A DNA stretch of 48,910 nucleotides. Source: Nakamurella sp. Lineage in GTDB: Bacteria; Actinomycetota; Actinomycetes; Mycobacteriales; Nakamurellaceae. The notes beneath the pieces were generated by a model. The model saw nothing but the letters and a program-made list of their open reading frames with translations. It made no database searches and was not told the DNA's origin. This document shows positions 22,717 to 30,087 of this stretch, piece after piece (the stretch's first letter is position 1; each line of letters begins with the position of its first letter). A program made the position numbers and the translations under genes. The stretch lies in NCBI GenBank assembly GCA_017848755.1, contig JAFIHI010000200.1, forward strand, positions 1-48,910. The letters run 5' to 3'.

Positions 22717-24540
22717 CTATTCGCCGTTCGGGACGGTCGCGAGGACGGCGCGCAGCTGGGCCGTGTCGGCCGGTGTCCAGCCCGGGGGGTCGGTGACGGC
22801 GGCGAAGGCGTTCGCGTAATCCAGTGTGTACGTGTGGCCGCTGCCGGCCGGCATGTCGGTGGAGAAGATGATGTCCATGGTCACCTGCCAGAACGTGACG
22901 AGCGGGATCCACGTCATGGCCACGGTACGGCCGGGCAGCGCCGGCTCGCCGAGCCAGGCCGGCCGGTCGAACAGCAGGCTCGGCGACCACCACACGATAG
23001 GGTCGTTGACATGCTGCAGGTAGATCACCGACGGCCGGGCGGACGGTGGCAGGTCGTCGGTCGCGGTGACGAAGCACACGGCCGCGCATCCGTCGATCGA
23101 TGGCCGCTGTTCCGGTGACCCGTCCACGCGGTCGTTGGTCAGCGAGCGCCACAGCGAGGTGAAGTTGGGGGTGCCGGCCCACACCGCCCCATCCGCCCGC
23201 GTCTGGACATCGGCCAGCGAGCCGAAGGCACCCTGGCTGCCGTAGGCACCGAGACTCTCGCCGGTAACAACGAGTTTCGGCCGCCGACCGACGGGCCGCT
23301 TCGCCCACGCCGCGTGCACGGCGTCGAAGAGGACCTTCCCCGCCGCGGTCGGTGTGTCCCGATCGGTGAGGAATGCGACGGTGCTCGGCAGGAACGAGTA
23401 CTGCATGGCGGCGATCGCGGTATTTCCGCCCCACATGTATTCGATCGCGGCGGCCGCGTCTTCGTTGACCCAGCCGCGGCCGGTGGTGGTGACGACCACA
23501 AGTACCGCACGGTCGAATGCGCCGGTCCGGTTGAGCTCGGCCACCACCAGATTCGCCTCGTCGCGCAGCGTCGGCGCGGAGTCGGTGCCGGCGTACACCC
23601 GGATCGGCTGCACGGCCGGCGCCTGGCGATAGGCGCTGAGCTGCGCGACGGTCGGGCCGGACGAGACGAAGGTGCGGCCTTCCCTGCCGAGATCGGTCCA
23701 GCGCACCAGCGACGCCGCCGAGCCGGACCGCTCCATGGTCTGCGGCGGTCGGGCGCCGGGCGCCGTGCCGCTGTCGGTGAGCGAGAACGACGCTCCGGCA
23801 ACCTTACTCACCAGCGGCAGCAGCGCGTTCGACAACGTCGTCACCAGCAGGAACGCCACAAGCGCGGCCGCGAGGAGTTTGGCGACCGGCGACGGGACCC
23901 AGCGCGCACCGAACCGGCCGATGCGGCGGGTCACCCAGCGAAGCGAACGTGCGCCGGTGAGGATCGCCCGGCTGAGCGCGAACGCGATCATGAGCACCAG
24001 CGCGTAGAAATTCGCATCATCCCGGTCGGTGCGCGTGACCTCCCGCACTTGGTACTGCCAGACCGCGCCGAGCACCCCGAACAGCGGAATCAGCACCCAT
24101 GCCGACACGATCAGTGACCGCTTGGCCACCCACCGCTGACGGGGCTTAGCCAGCGGCCGGAACCCGAATTTGCGCAGCGCCCAGCCGACGATCACGCCGA
24201 CGGCGTACCCCGTCACCGTGCAGATACCGCTCGCCACGCCCTGCAGATACCAGGCCCGCGGCAGCAGCGACGGCGTCATCGACAGGCAGAAGAAGACCAG
24301 GCCGACGGCCATACCGCCCATGCTCAGCGAGGAGAACACGCGGCGTAGGTGCCGCCCGAGCGCACGCGCCACCCTGAGCAGCAAGCCCAGCGGCGGGCCT
24401 AGCGCCCGGCGCAGGGTGACCGGGAGACGGGAGGGGCCCGGTGTGGCCGGGGTGGGGCGCGGTTCCGCTCGCGGAAGCTGCACACCGGCCACGAAAAACC
24501 ATAGTACCGGCCGCTTTTCGCGGCGCGGCAGGCCGGACAT
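22717..24540 (-). CDS. Actinobacterial alpha/beta-hydrolase membrane protein (Abhydrolase_9 family)
   Basis: 607 residues. After a Pro-rich N-terminus there are four to five transmembrane helices at about 70-245 (for example SMGGMAVGLVFFCLSMTPSL and LLAAALVAFLLVTTLSNALL), then a C-terminal alpha/beta-hydrolase domain with nucleophile elbow GESLGAYG and conserved YLQHVNDPIVWWSP and MTWIPLVTFWQV. This two-part architecture is known from mycobacteria and relatives; substrate unknown, possibly an envelope lipid ester. The ATG at 24540 lacks a strong RBS, and the first 45 residues look unstructured, so the true start could be internal. It is divergent from the EPSPS-ligase gene. Confidence 0.82.
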   Translation of the reverse strand: MSGLPRREKRPVLWFFVAGVQLPRAEPRPTPATPGPSRLPVTLRRALGPPLGLLLRVARALGRHLRRVFSSLSMGGMAVGLVFFCLSMTPSLLPRAWYLQGVASGICTVTGYAVGVIVGWALRKFGFRPLAKPRQRWVAKRSLIVSAWVLIPLFGVLGAVWQYQVREVTRTDRDDANFYALVLMIAFALSRAILTGARSLRWVTRRIGRFGARWVPSPVAKLLAAALVAFLLVTTLSNALLPLVSKVAGASFSLTDSGTAPGARPPQTMERSGSAASLVRWTDLGREGRTFVSSGPTVAQLSAYRQAPAVQPIRVYAGTDSAPTLRDEANLVVAELNRTGAFDRAVLVVVTTTGRGWVNEDAAAAIEYMWGGNTAIAAMQYSFLPSTVAFLTDRDTPTAAGKVLFDAVHAAWAKRPVGRRPKLVVTGESLGAYGSQGAFGSLADVQTRADGAVWAGTPNFTSLWRSLTNDRVDGSPEQRPSIDGCAAVCFVTATDDLPPSARPSVIYLQHVNDPIVWWSPSLLFDRPAWLGEPALPGRTVAMTWIPLVTFWQVTMDIIFSTDMPAGSGHTYTLDYANAFAAVTDPPGWTPADTAQLRAVLATVPNGE

Positions 24541-24598
24541 CCGCCGATCGCATCAGTTCCGTCGCCGACTATCGACGGGCGGCGTGGATACGAACTTT

Positions 24599-24656
24599 CG
24601 GGTATGACGCGGTTCGCGGCCTACCGGCCGTCAGGCCGCGAACCGCGTCATACCCG
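24599..24656. repeat. Perfect 23-bp inverted repeat (GGGTATGACGC element)
   Basis: Arms 24599-24621 and 24634-24656 are perfect reverse complements (CGGGTATGACGCGGTTCGCG plus CC) around a 12-base loop. The hairpin lies in the 356-base gene-free divergent region 24541-24896, where a simple terminator is not expected; the rest of this region shows no gene. A related, partly decayed sequence lies at about 40176-40223. Likely an intergenic repetitive element, possibly with regulatory effect. Confidence 0.75.
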
Positions 24657-24896
24657 ATGACACTGCGGCCGACGAACCACAGTGCGACGAACAGGTGAAG
24701 TGGCCAAGATCACGCGCCGGGGGCACACTGATTTCGTACGGAACTTCGCCGACGCACGTCGTCATGGCCGTGAGATCCGGGCCGCACGGGCCGGGGACGG
24801 CGGCCACCGCGCCGACGTATCGCCACTGAGGTGGGCGGCGGCTCTGCGCCCTGTCGTCATTGCGACACCTGCCCGCCACGCTGACGGGAGGGTCGC

Positions 24897-27800
24897 ATGC
24901 GTCTTTCGATCACGGGGACCCGCAGGCCGCTGTCCGGCACCGTGCGCGTGCCCAATTCCAAGTACCACGCCCATCGCGCGTTGATCCTGGCGTCGCTGGC
25001 GCCGGGGACGAGCACGGTCGTCGGCCTCACCCAGGCCAAGCACGTGGCGTACACGGTCGACCTGCTGCGCGACCTCGGTGTGCGCGTCCTCCGCCGCGGC
25101 GATCGGTTCGTCATCGACGGAGGCGGATACCACCCGGTCAGTGACACCGTGAGCGCGGGCAGTTCGGGGAGCACGCTGTACTTCACCCTCGGGCTGGCCT
25201 GCCTGGCCGATGCGCCGGTCACGGTCACCGGCCAGAAGTACTTCCGGCGCCGCCCGGTCGCACCGCTGCTGCGCGCGCTGACCGAGATGGGCGTGCATCT
25301 GGATTCGGCGGACGGCTGCCCGCCGGTGCGCGTCCGGCCCGGGCGGCCGACCGGCGGGACGGTGCACATCTCCGGTTCGCTGTCGCAATGGATTTCGGGT
25401 CTGCTGCTGCTCGCGCCGTTCGCGACCGGGCGGACCGTGATCGAGATCGATGACGAGCCGAACGAGCGCCCGTACCTGAAGCTGACGGTCGACATGATGC
25501 GCCAATTCGGCCTGACGGTGGCGCATTCGGCGGATTGGCGGCGCTTCGAGATCGAGCCGGATCAGCAGGCGGTGCCCACGACCGTGCACCTGCCGCCGGA
25601 TCTCGGCTCGGCGGCCTTCGGGTTCGCCACGGCCGCGCTGCACCCGTCGGACATCGTGTTCCAGGGTCTGCCGTCGCTGCATGCCGCGGACCATCCGGAG
25701 GCGGCCGTGCTTGACATCGTGCAGCGCATGGGGCTTCGGCTTACGGCCGGCGCCGAAGCTACGGTGCGCGCCCGCCACGACGGATCCCGGCTGGCGCCGA
25801 CCACGGTGGACTGCCGGGACATTCCCGATCTGCTGCCGGTGCTCTCTGCCATGGCGGCGTTCGCGGACGGGACCACGGTATTCGAGAACATCAGCCATGT
25901 GCGGCTGAAGGAATCCGATCGCGCGTCGGCGATGCTGCAGCTGAACCGGATGGGCGCCGATCTGGAGCTTCAGGGCAATCGCCTTGTGGTGCACGGTGTT
26001 TCGACGCTGCACGGCGCCGACGTGTCGAGCTTCAACGACCACCGGGTGCTCATGTCGCTCGCGGTGGCGGCCACCCGCGCGACCGGGCGGACCACGCTCA
26101 CCTACCCCAACGCCTACCGGATCTCCTACCCCGAGTTCCTGGAGGCGATGACGACCATCGGGCTGGACATGGCCGTGCTACCGGGCGCGACGACGACCGC
26201 AGGACGGCGGCCCGGCCCCTCGCCCACGCGCACCTCCGACGTGCGGCGGACGCCCGACCAGTGGGTGCGCCGCTGGGCCACGGAGCGGCCGCACGACGTG
26301 GCGCTGGTCGACGTGCGGCCCGGGCGGATGCGTTCCTACACCTGGCAGGAGATCGTGGAGCGCGCCGACCGGCTGGCGTCCGCGCTGCTCGGACTGGGGG
26401 TGCAGCCGGGCGAACGAGTCGCCTACCAGCTGCCGAACTGGTGCGAGTTCGTGGTGGTGTCGCTGGCGACCATGCAGATCGGCGCGGTGTGCTGCCCGCT
26501 GATGCCGATCTTTCGGCAGCGCGAGGTTTCCTTCGCCTTACGCCGTTCCGCGGCGCGGGTGCTGGTGATCCCGCAGGAGTTCCGCGGGCGCAACTACGTG
26601 ACGGAGACGGCGGCGATGGTTGCGGAGGCGGGGCTCGCCGGGCCGGACGGTGCGGTTGCCGGGTTGGCCGATGGGTCGGTTGCCGGGGACGACGGCGACT
26701 TGCTGGCCCTGCAGCACGTGGTCGTGGTTCCGGCGTCGGACTCGGATTCGGGTACGGCCGGGCCGGCGGAGGTCGCCGCTCCGCCGTGGGGTGGCGGATC
26801 GGTGGTCTGGCACAGCTACCCCGAGTTGATGGCGGGCGCCGAGGTCAACGCCGATCTCCTGGCGTCGCGCCGGCCCACCGCGGAGATGACGGCGCAGCTC
26901 CTGTTCACCTCGGGGACGTCCGGCGAGCCGAAGGGTGTCCTGCATCGGTTCGAGGCGCTGACCCGCGCGGCGCTCATGGAAGCGGAGCACCTGGGCCTGT
27001 CGTCGCGGGACTCCATCTACATCCCGTCGCCGCTCGCGCACCAGACGGGCTTCCTGTACGGGATGTGGTTAGCGCTGGTCCTCGGTTCACGGCAGGTGAT
27101 CCAGGGCATCTGGAACGGGTCCCACGCGCTGCGCGTGCTGCGCGAGACGCGGTGCACGTTCGTGCAGGCGGCGACGCCGTTCCTGGCCGATCTGGTGACG
27201 GCTGTGGGCGACGGGGATCGGCCGCCGACCGACCTGCGCATCTTCGTCGCGACCGGTGCCGCCGTGCCACGCGGGCTCGCGGAACGGGCCACACGGCAAC
27301 TGGGCACGGCGGTGTGCGGCGCCTGGGGTACCACCGAAACCTGCCTCGGGACGCTGTCCGCGCCGGGCGACGAGCCGATCAAGGTCTGGGGCACGGACGG
27401 GCGGCCGCTGCGCGGCATCGACGTGCGCATCACCGACGACGAGGGGCGCATCCTGCCCGCGGGCACCGAGGGCAATTTCGAGTTGCGCGGACCGACGTTC
27501 TTCACCGGCTATCTGGATCGGCCGGACTGGACCGCAGCGGCTCTCACTGACGACGGCTTCTTCCGCACCGGCGATCTGGGCATCCTGGACGCCGACGGGT
27601 ACATCCGCATCAGCGGACGGGTGAAGGACGTGATCAACCGGGGCGGGGAGAAGGTGCCGGTGGCCGAGATCGAGCAGATCCTGTACGACCATCCGGCAGT
27701 GCAGGACGTGGCCATCGTGGCGATGCCGGACGATCGGCTCGGCGAACGCGCCTGCGCCTTCGTGGCGCTCCGGCCGCATGCGGATCTGTCCTTCAAGGGG

Positions 27801-27968
27801 ATGCAGAAGCTGCTCGACGCTCATCAGGTGGCGAAGCACTACTGGCCGGAACGCCTCGAGGTGATCGACGCGATGCCCAGGAACGCGGCGGGCAAGATCC
27901 AGAAGTTCGTATTGCGGGAACGGGCGCGCGGGCTGCGCCCGCAGACGGAGGAGGAGCTCGACAGGTGA
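24897..27968 (+). CDS. EPSP-synthase-like / acyl-CoA ligase fusion, PlmJK-type (cyclohexanecarboxyl-CoA pathway)
   Basis: 1023 residues. Domain 1 (about 1-425) is an EPSP-synthase fold: PNSKYHAHRA, RRRPV, LSQW, DIPDLLPVL, KESDR and NDHR. K22, R27, R119, the KESDR Glu/Arg and NDHR Arg are kept, but the positions of E. coli S23, R100 and K411 are Tyr, Tyr and Ile, so normal shikimate-pathway chemistry is unlikely. Domain 2 (about 445-1020) is an AMP-binding acyl-CoA ligase: LLFTSGTSGEPKG, GAWGTTETC, RVKDVINRGGEKV and the Lys in AAGKIQK. The pairing matches the EPSPS-like plus ligase genes of ansatrienin and phoslactomycin CHC-CoA cassettes. GGGAGGG lies 5 bases before the ATG. It heads a four-gene coupled operon. 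Confidence 0.87.
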   Translation: MRLSITGTRRPLSGTVRVPNSKYHAHRALILASLAPGTSTVVGLTQAKHVAYTVDLLRDLGVRVLRRGDRFVIDGGGYHPVSDTVSAGSSGSTLYFTLGLACLADAPVTVTGQKYFRRRPVAPLLRALTEMGVHLDSADGCPPVRVRPGRPTGGTVHISGSLSQWISGLLLLAPFATGRTVIEIDDEPNERPYLKLTVDMMRQFGLTVAHSADWRRFEIEPDQQAVPTTVHLPPDLGSAAFGFATAALHPSDIVFQGLPSLHAADHPEAAVLDIVQRMGLRLTAGAEATVRARHDGSRLAPTTVDCRDIPDLLPVLSAMAAFADGTTVFENISHVRLKESDRASAMLQLNRMGADLELQGNRLVVHGVSTLHGADVSSFNDHRVLMSLAVAATRATGRTTLTYPNAYRISYPEFLEAMTTIGLDMAVLPGATTTAGRRPGPSPTRTSDVRRTPDQWVRRWATERPHDVALVDVRPGRMRSYTWQEIVERADRLASALLGLGVQPGERVAYQLPNWCEFVVVSLATMQIGAVCCPLMPIFRQREVSFALRRSAARVLVIPQEFRGRNYVTETAAMVAEAGLAGPDGAVAGLADGSVAGDDGDLLALQHVVVVPASDSDSGTAGPAEVAAPPWGGGSVVWHSYPELMAGAEVNADLLASRRPTAEMTAQLLFTSGTSGEPKGVLHRFEALTRAALMEAEHLGLSSRDSIYIPSPLAHQTGFLYGMWLALVLGSRQVIQGIWNGSHALRVLRETRCTFVQAATPFLADLVTAVGDGDRPPTDLRIFVATGAAVPRGLAERATRQLGTAVCGAWGTTETCLGTLSAPGDEPIKVWGTDGRPLRGIDVRITDDEGRILPAGTEGNFELRGPTFFTGYLDRPDWTAAALTDDGFFRTGDLGILDADGYIRISGRVKDVINRGGEKVPVAEIEQILYDHPAVQDVAIVAMPDDRLGERACAFVALRPHADLSFKGMQKLLDAHQVAKHYWPERLEVIDAMPRNAAGKIQKFVLRERARGLRPQTEEELDR

Positions 27969-29251
27969 CAGCTGGACGTCTACATCTCACAGCGGCGACC
28001 GCAGTGACCAGAGCGTCCGCGGACGGCTCGCCGGCGGGGTCCGGCGCGGCGACAGCCGGTGCGCAAGCGTCGGACCCCGGCGCGTTCGACCCGGTCACAT
28101 TCAACGCGGCGACATTCAACAGCCTGCTCGCCGACGTTCGCGCTTTCGTCACGGGGCCCGGCGAACGCTACGCCGAACGGATCGAACGCGACGGGGCCGT
28201 GCCGCCAGATCTGTGGCAGGACTTGAAGTCTCGCGGATACCTGTCGCTGGCAGCGCCGACCGAGTACGGGGGCCTAGGTGTGCCGTTCAGCAAGTACCTG
28301 GAACTGATGGAGTGGTTCGCCCGATCGCACGCCTCGATCCGCATGATCGTGCATGTCGTGAACGGGATCTGGCGAGCCATCGATCAGTTGGCCACCGAGG
28401 AGCAGCGGCGCCGGTTCGTCCTGCCGGTGGTGGCCGGCGACCTCCGCGCCGCCTTCACGCTGACCGAGCCGACCGCCGGCACCGGCGCGGACCTGCGCTG
28501 CTCCGTCGAACGCGACGGGGACACGTACTACCTGTCCGGCGAGAAGCACATGATCACGTTCGGCGTGAACTGCGACTACTGGCTGCTGTTCGCGCGCGTC
28601 GCAGGGACTCTCGGCGCCGACGGGACCGTCGCCCTGATGGTGCCCCGCGACGTTCCCGGCGTCACCGTGCGCAGCATGGCCGAGACCATGGGCGTGCACG
28701 GCACCGACCACGCCCACCTGGTCTTCGACCGGGCACCCGTGCTGGTGGCCAACAGGCTCGGGGCGGAGGGCGACGGGCTGCAGGTCGCCTTGGGCGGTTT
28801 CCTGGTGCCGAGCCGCATCTCGGTGGCCATGAGCTGTGTGGGCCTCGCCTGCCGGGCGCAGGAACTCGCCGTGCACCGGGCCACCCAACGCGTGACATTC
28901 GGCAAGCCCCTTTCCCAGCGGCAGGCGATCTCCTTCGCGCTCGCCGAGAACGCGGCGGACATCGAGGCGGCGCGCGCGCTGGTGCTGCACGCGGCGCACG
29001 AATGGGAGGCCGGCAGCGACGAGGCGCCCGTGCTCTCGTCCATGGCGAAGCTGGTGGCGGTGGACATGCTCACCCGGGTGACGGACAAGGCGCTGCAGGC
29101 GCACGGGGGCCTCGGCTACTGGTCGTCCAGCCCGATCGAGCGGGTGTATCGGGATGCCCGCGCGCAGCGGTTCGAGGAGGGCACCAACGAGATCCAGAAG
29201 ACGGTGATCGCCCGCGACCTGTTCGCGCATGCCGCGGAGATGACGTGGTGA
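27965..29251 (+). CDS. Acyl-CoA dehydrogenase, CHC-CoA cassette (AnsL/PlmL-like position)
   Basis: 428 residues; GTG at 27965 overlaps the previous stop as GTGA. After a low-complexity Ala/Gly-rich stretch of about 40 residues comes a normal acyl-CoA dehydrogenase: FTLTEPTAGTGADL for FAD/substrate, the ITFGVNCDYW strand, the QAHGGLGYWSSSPIERVYRDAR helix, and a catalytic-base Glu in RFEEGTNEIQ. It should introduce or, run in reverse, reduce an alpha,beta double bond in a cyclohexene/cyclohexane carboxyl-CoA. Members of this family occur in CHC-CoA cassettes; the exact step is not settled from sequence. Confidence 0.88.
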   Translation: MTAGRLHLTAATAVTRASADGSPAGSGAATAGAQASDPGAFDPVTFNAATFNSLLADVRAFVTGPGERYAERIERDGAVPPDLWQDLKSRGYLSLAAPTEYGGLGVPFSKYLELMEWFARSHASIRMIVHVVNGIWRAIDQLATEEQRRRFVLPVVAGDLRAAFTLTEPTAGTGADLRCSVERDGDTYYLSGEKHMITFGVNCDYWLLFARVAGTLGADGTVALMVPRDVPGVTVRSMAETMGVHGTDHAHLVFDRAPVLVANRLGAEGDGLQVALGGFLVPSRISVAMSCVGLACRAQELAVHRATQRVTFGKPLSQRQAISFALAENAADIEAARALVLHAAHEWEAGSDEAPVLSSMAKLVAVDMLTRVTDKALQAHGGLGYWSSSPIERVYRDARAQRFEEGTNEIQKTVIARDLFAHAAEMTW

Positions 29252-30087
29252 CGGGCTCCGCCGGCGGCTCCCCCGGTTCGCTGGCCGGCGCGTTCGCCGG
29301 GACGGTCGCGCTGATCACCGGCGCCTCACGGGGAATCGGCCGCTCGCTGGCACTCTCGCTCGCCGCGGACGGCGGCGCAGTGGTGATCAACTACAAGAAG
29401 AACGTGGACCTGGCCGAGCAGACCCTGGCCGATGTGCGGGCGATGGGTGGCAGCGGGATCTGCGTGCAGGCAGACATCGAACAGCCCGAGGACATCGACC
29501 GACTATTCGCCGCGGCCGCGGCGGAGTTCGGCCGATTGGACTTCTTCATCTCCAACGCGGCGGCCAGTTCGTTCAAGAAGATCCTCGACCTCGGCCCGCA
29601 CCATCTCGATCGGTCCTTCGCGATGAACGTGCGCGCGTTCGTGCTCGGCGCGCAGCGGGCCGTGCCGTTGATGGACCGTGGTGGGCGGATCGTGGCGCTG
29701 TCCAGCTACGGGAGCGCCCGCGCCTACCCCACCTACGCGAACCTCGGTTCCGCTAAGGCGGCGATCGAGGCGTGGGTGCGGTACATGGCGGTCGAGTTCG
29801 CCCCGCACGGCATCAACGTGAACGCCGTCAACGGCGGGATCATCGAATCCGACTCGTCCAGCTACTTCTACGACGTCCCCGGGATGCCCCCGCTGGCTGA
29901 CGTGCTGGCGAAGGTGCCGAAGGGTCGGATGGGCACCGTGCGGGAGGTCTCCGACGCGGTGCTGTTCCTGCTGTCCCGGGCCTCGGAGTACATCACCGGT
30001 CAGGTGCTGGTGGTCGACGGCGGCCTGTCCGTGGTCGCGCCACCGTTCTATTCCGATGCCGGGCCGGAGCTGGCGCTGGATGTGTGA
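29248..30087 (+). CDS. SDR enoyl-reductase type, ChcA-like (1-cyclohexenylcarbonyl-CoA reductase)
   Basis: 279 residues; GTG at 29248 overlaps the dehydrogenase stop as GTGA. Nucleotide loop TGASRGIG, NAA in place of NNAG, catalytic region LSSYGSARAYPTYANLGSAK. The Tyr is separated from Lys by six residues (Y-A-N-L-G-S-A-K), the arrangement of FabI/FabL enoyl reductases, not the Y-x3-K of ketoreductases. Length and class agree with ChcA of Streptomyces collinus (about 280 residues), which reduces cyclohexenyl-CoA double bonds with NADPH. The context (EPSPS-ligase, dehydrogenase, dienoyl reductase) supports the same role. The in-frame sequence upstream of 29248 is antisense-like noise. Confidence 0.78.
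   Translation: MTGSAGGSPGSLAGAFAGTVALITGASRGIGRSLALSLAADGGAVVINYKKNVDLAEQTLADVRAMGGSGICVQADIEQPEDIDRLFAAAAAEFGRLDFFISNAAASSFKKILDLGPHHLDRSFAMNVRAFVLGAQRAVPLMDRGGRIVALSSYGSARAYPTYANLGSAKAAIEAWVRYMAVEFAPHGINVNAVNGGIIESDSSSYFYDVPGMPPLADVLAKVPKGRMGTVREVSDAVLFLLSRASEYITGQVLVVDGGLSVVAPPFYSDAGPELALDV

Noticed and set aside
22717..24540. Possible adenylate/guanylate-cyclase or transporter annotation for the membrane hydrolase because of its N-terminal helices
   Set aside because: The G-E-S-L-G nucleophile elbow and conserved C-terminal blocks identify an alpha/beta-hydrolase of the actinobacterial membrane type.
24682..24896. A small plus-strand frame (start 24682) upstream of the EPSPS-ligase fusion
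   Set aside because: No RBS, Arg/Ala-rich, overlaps the fusion start in another frame and shows no recognisable domain.
24897..26200. Housekeeping aroA (EPSP synthase)
   Set aside because: Fused to a CoA ligase, active-site S23, R100 and K411 equivalents are changed, and the neighbours are not shikimate-pathway genes.
28213..29247. A long in-frame extension upstream of the ChcA-like SDR
   Set aside because: It lies over the acyl-CoA dehydrogenase in another frame and is Arg-rich; the GTGA overlap at 29248 is the natural start.
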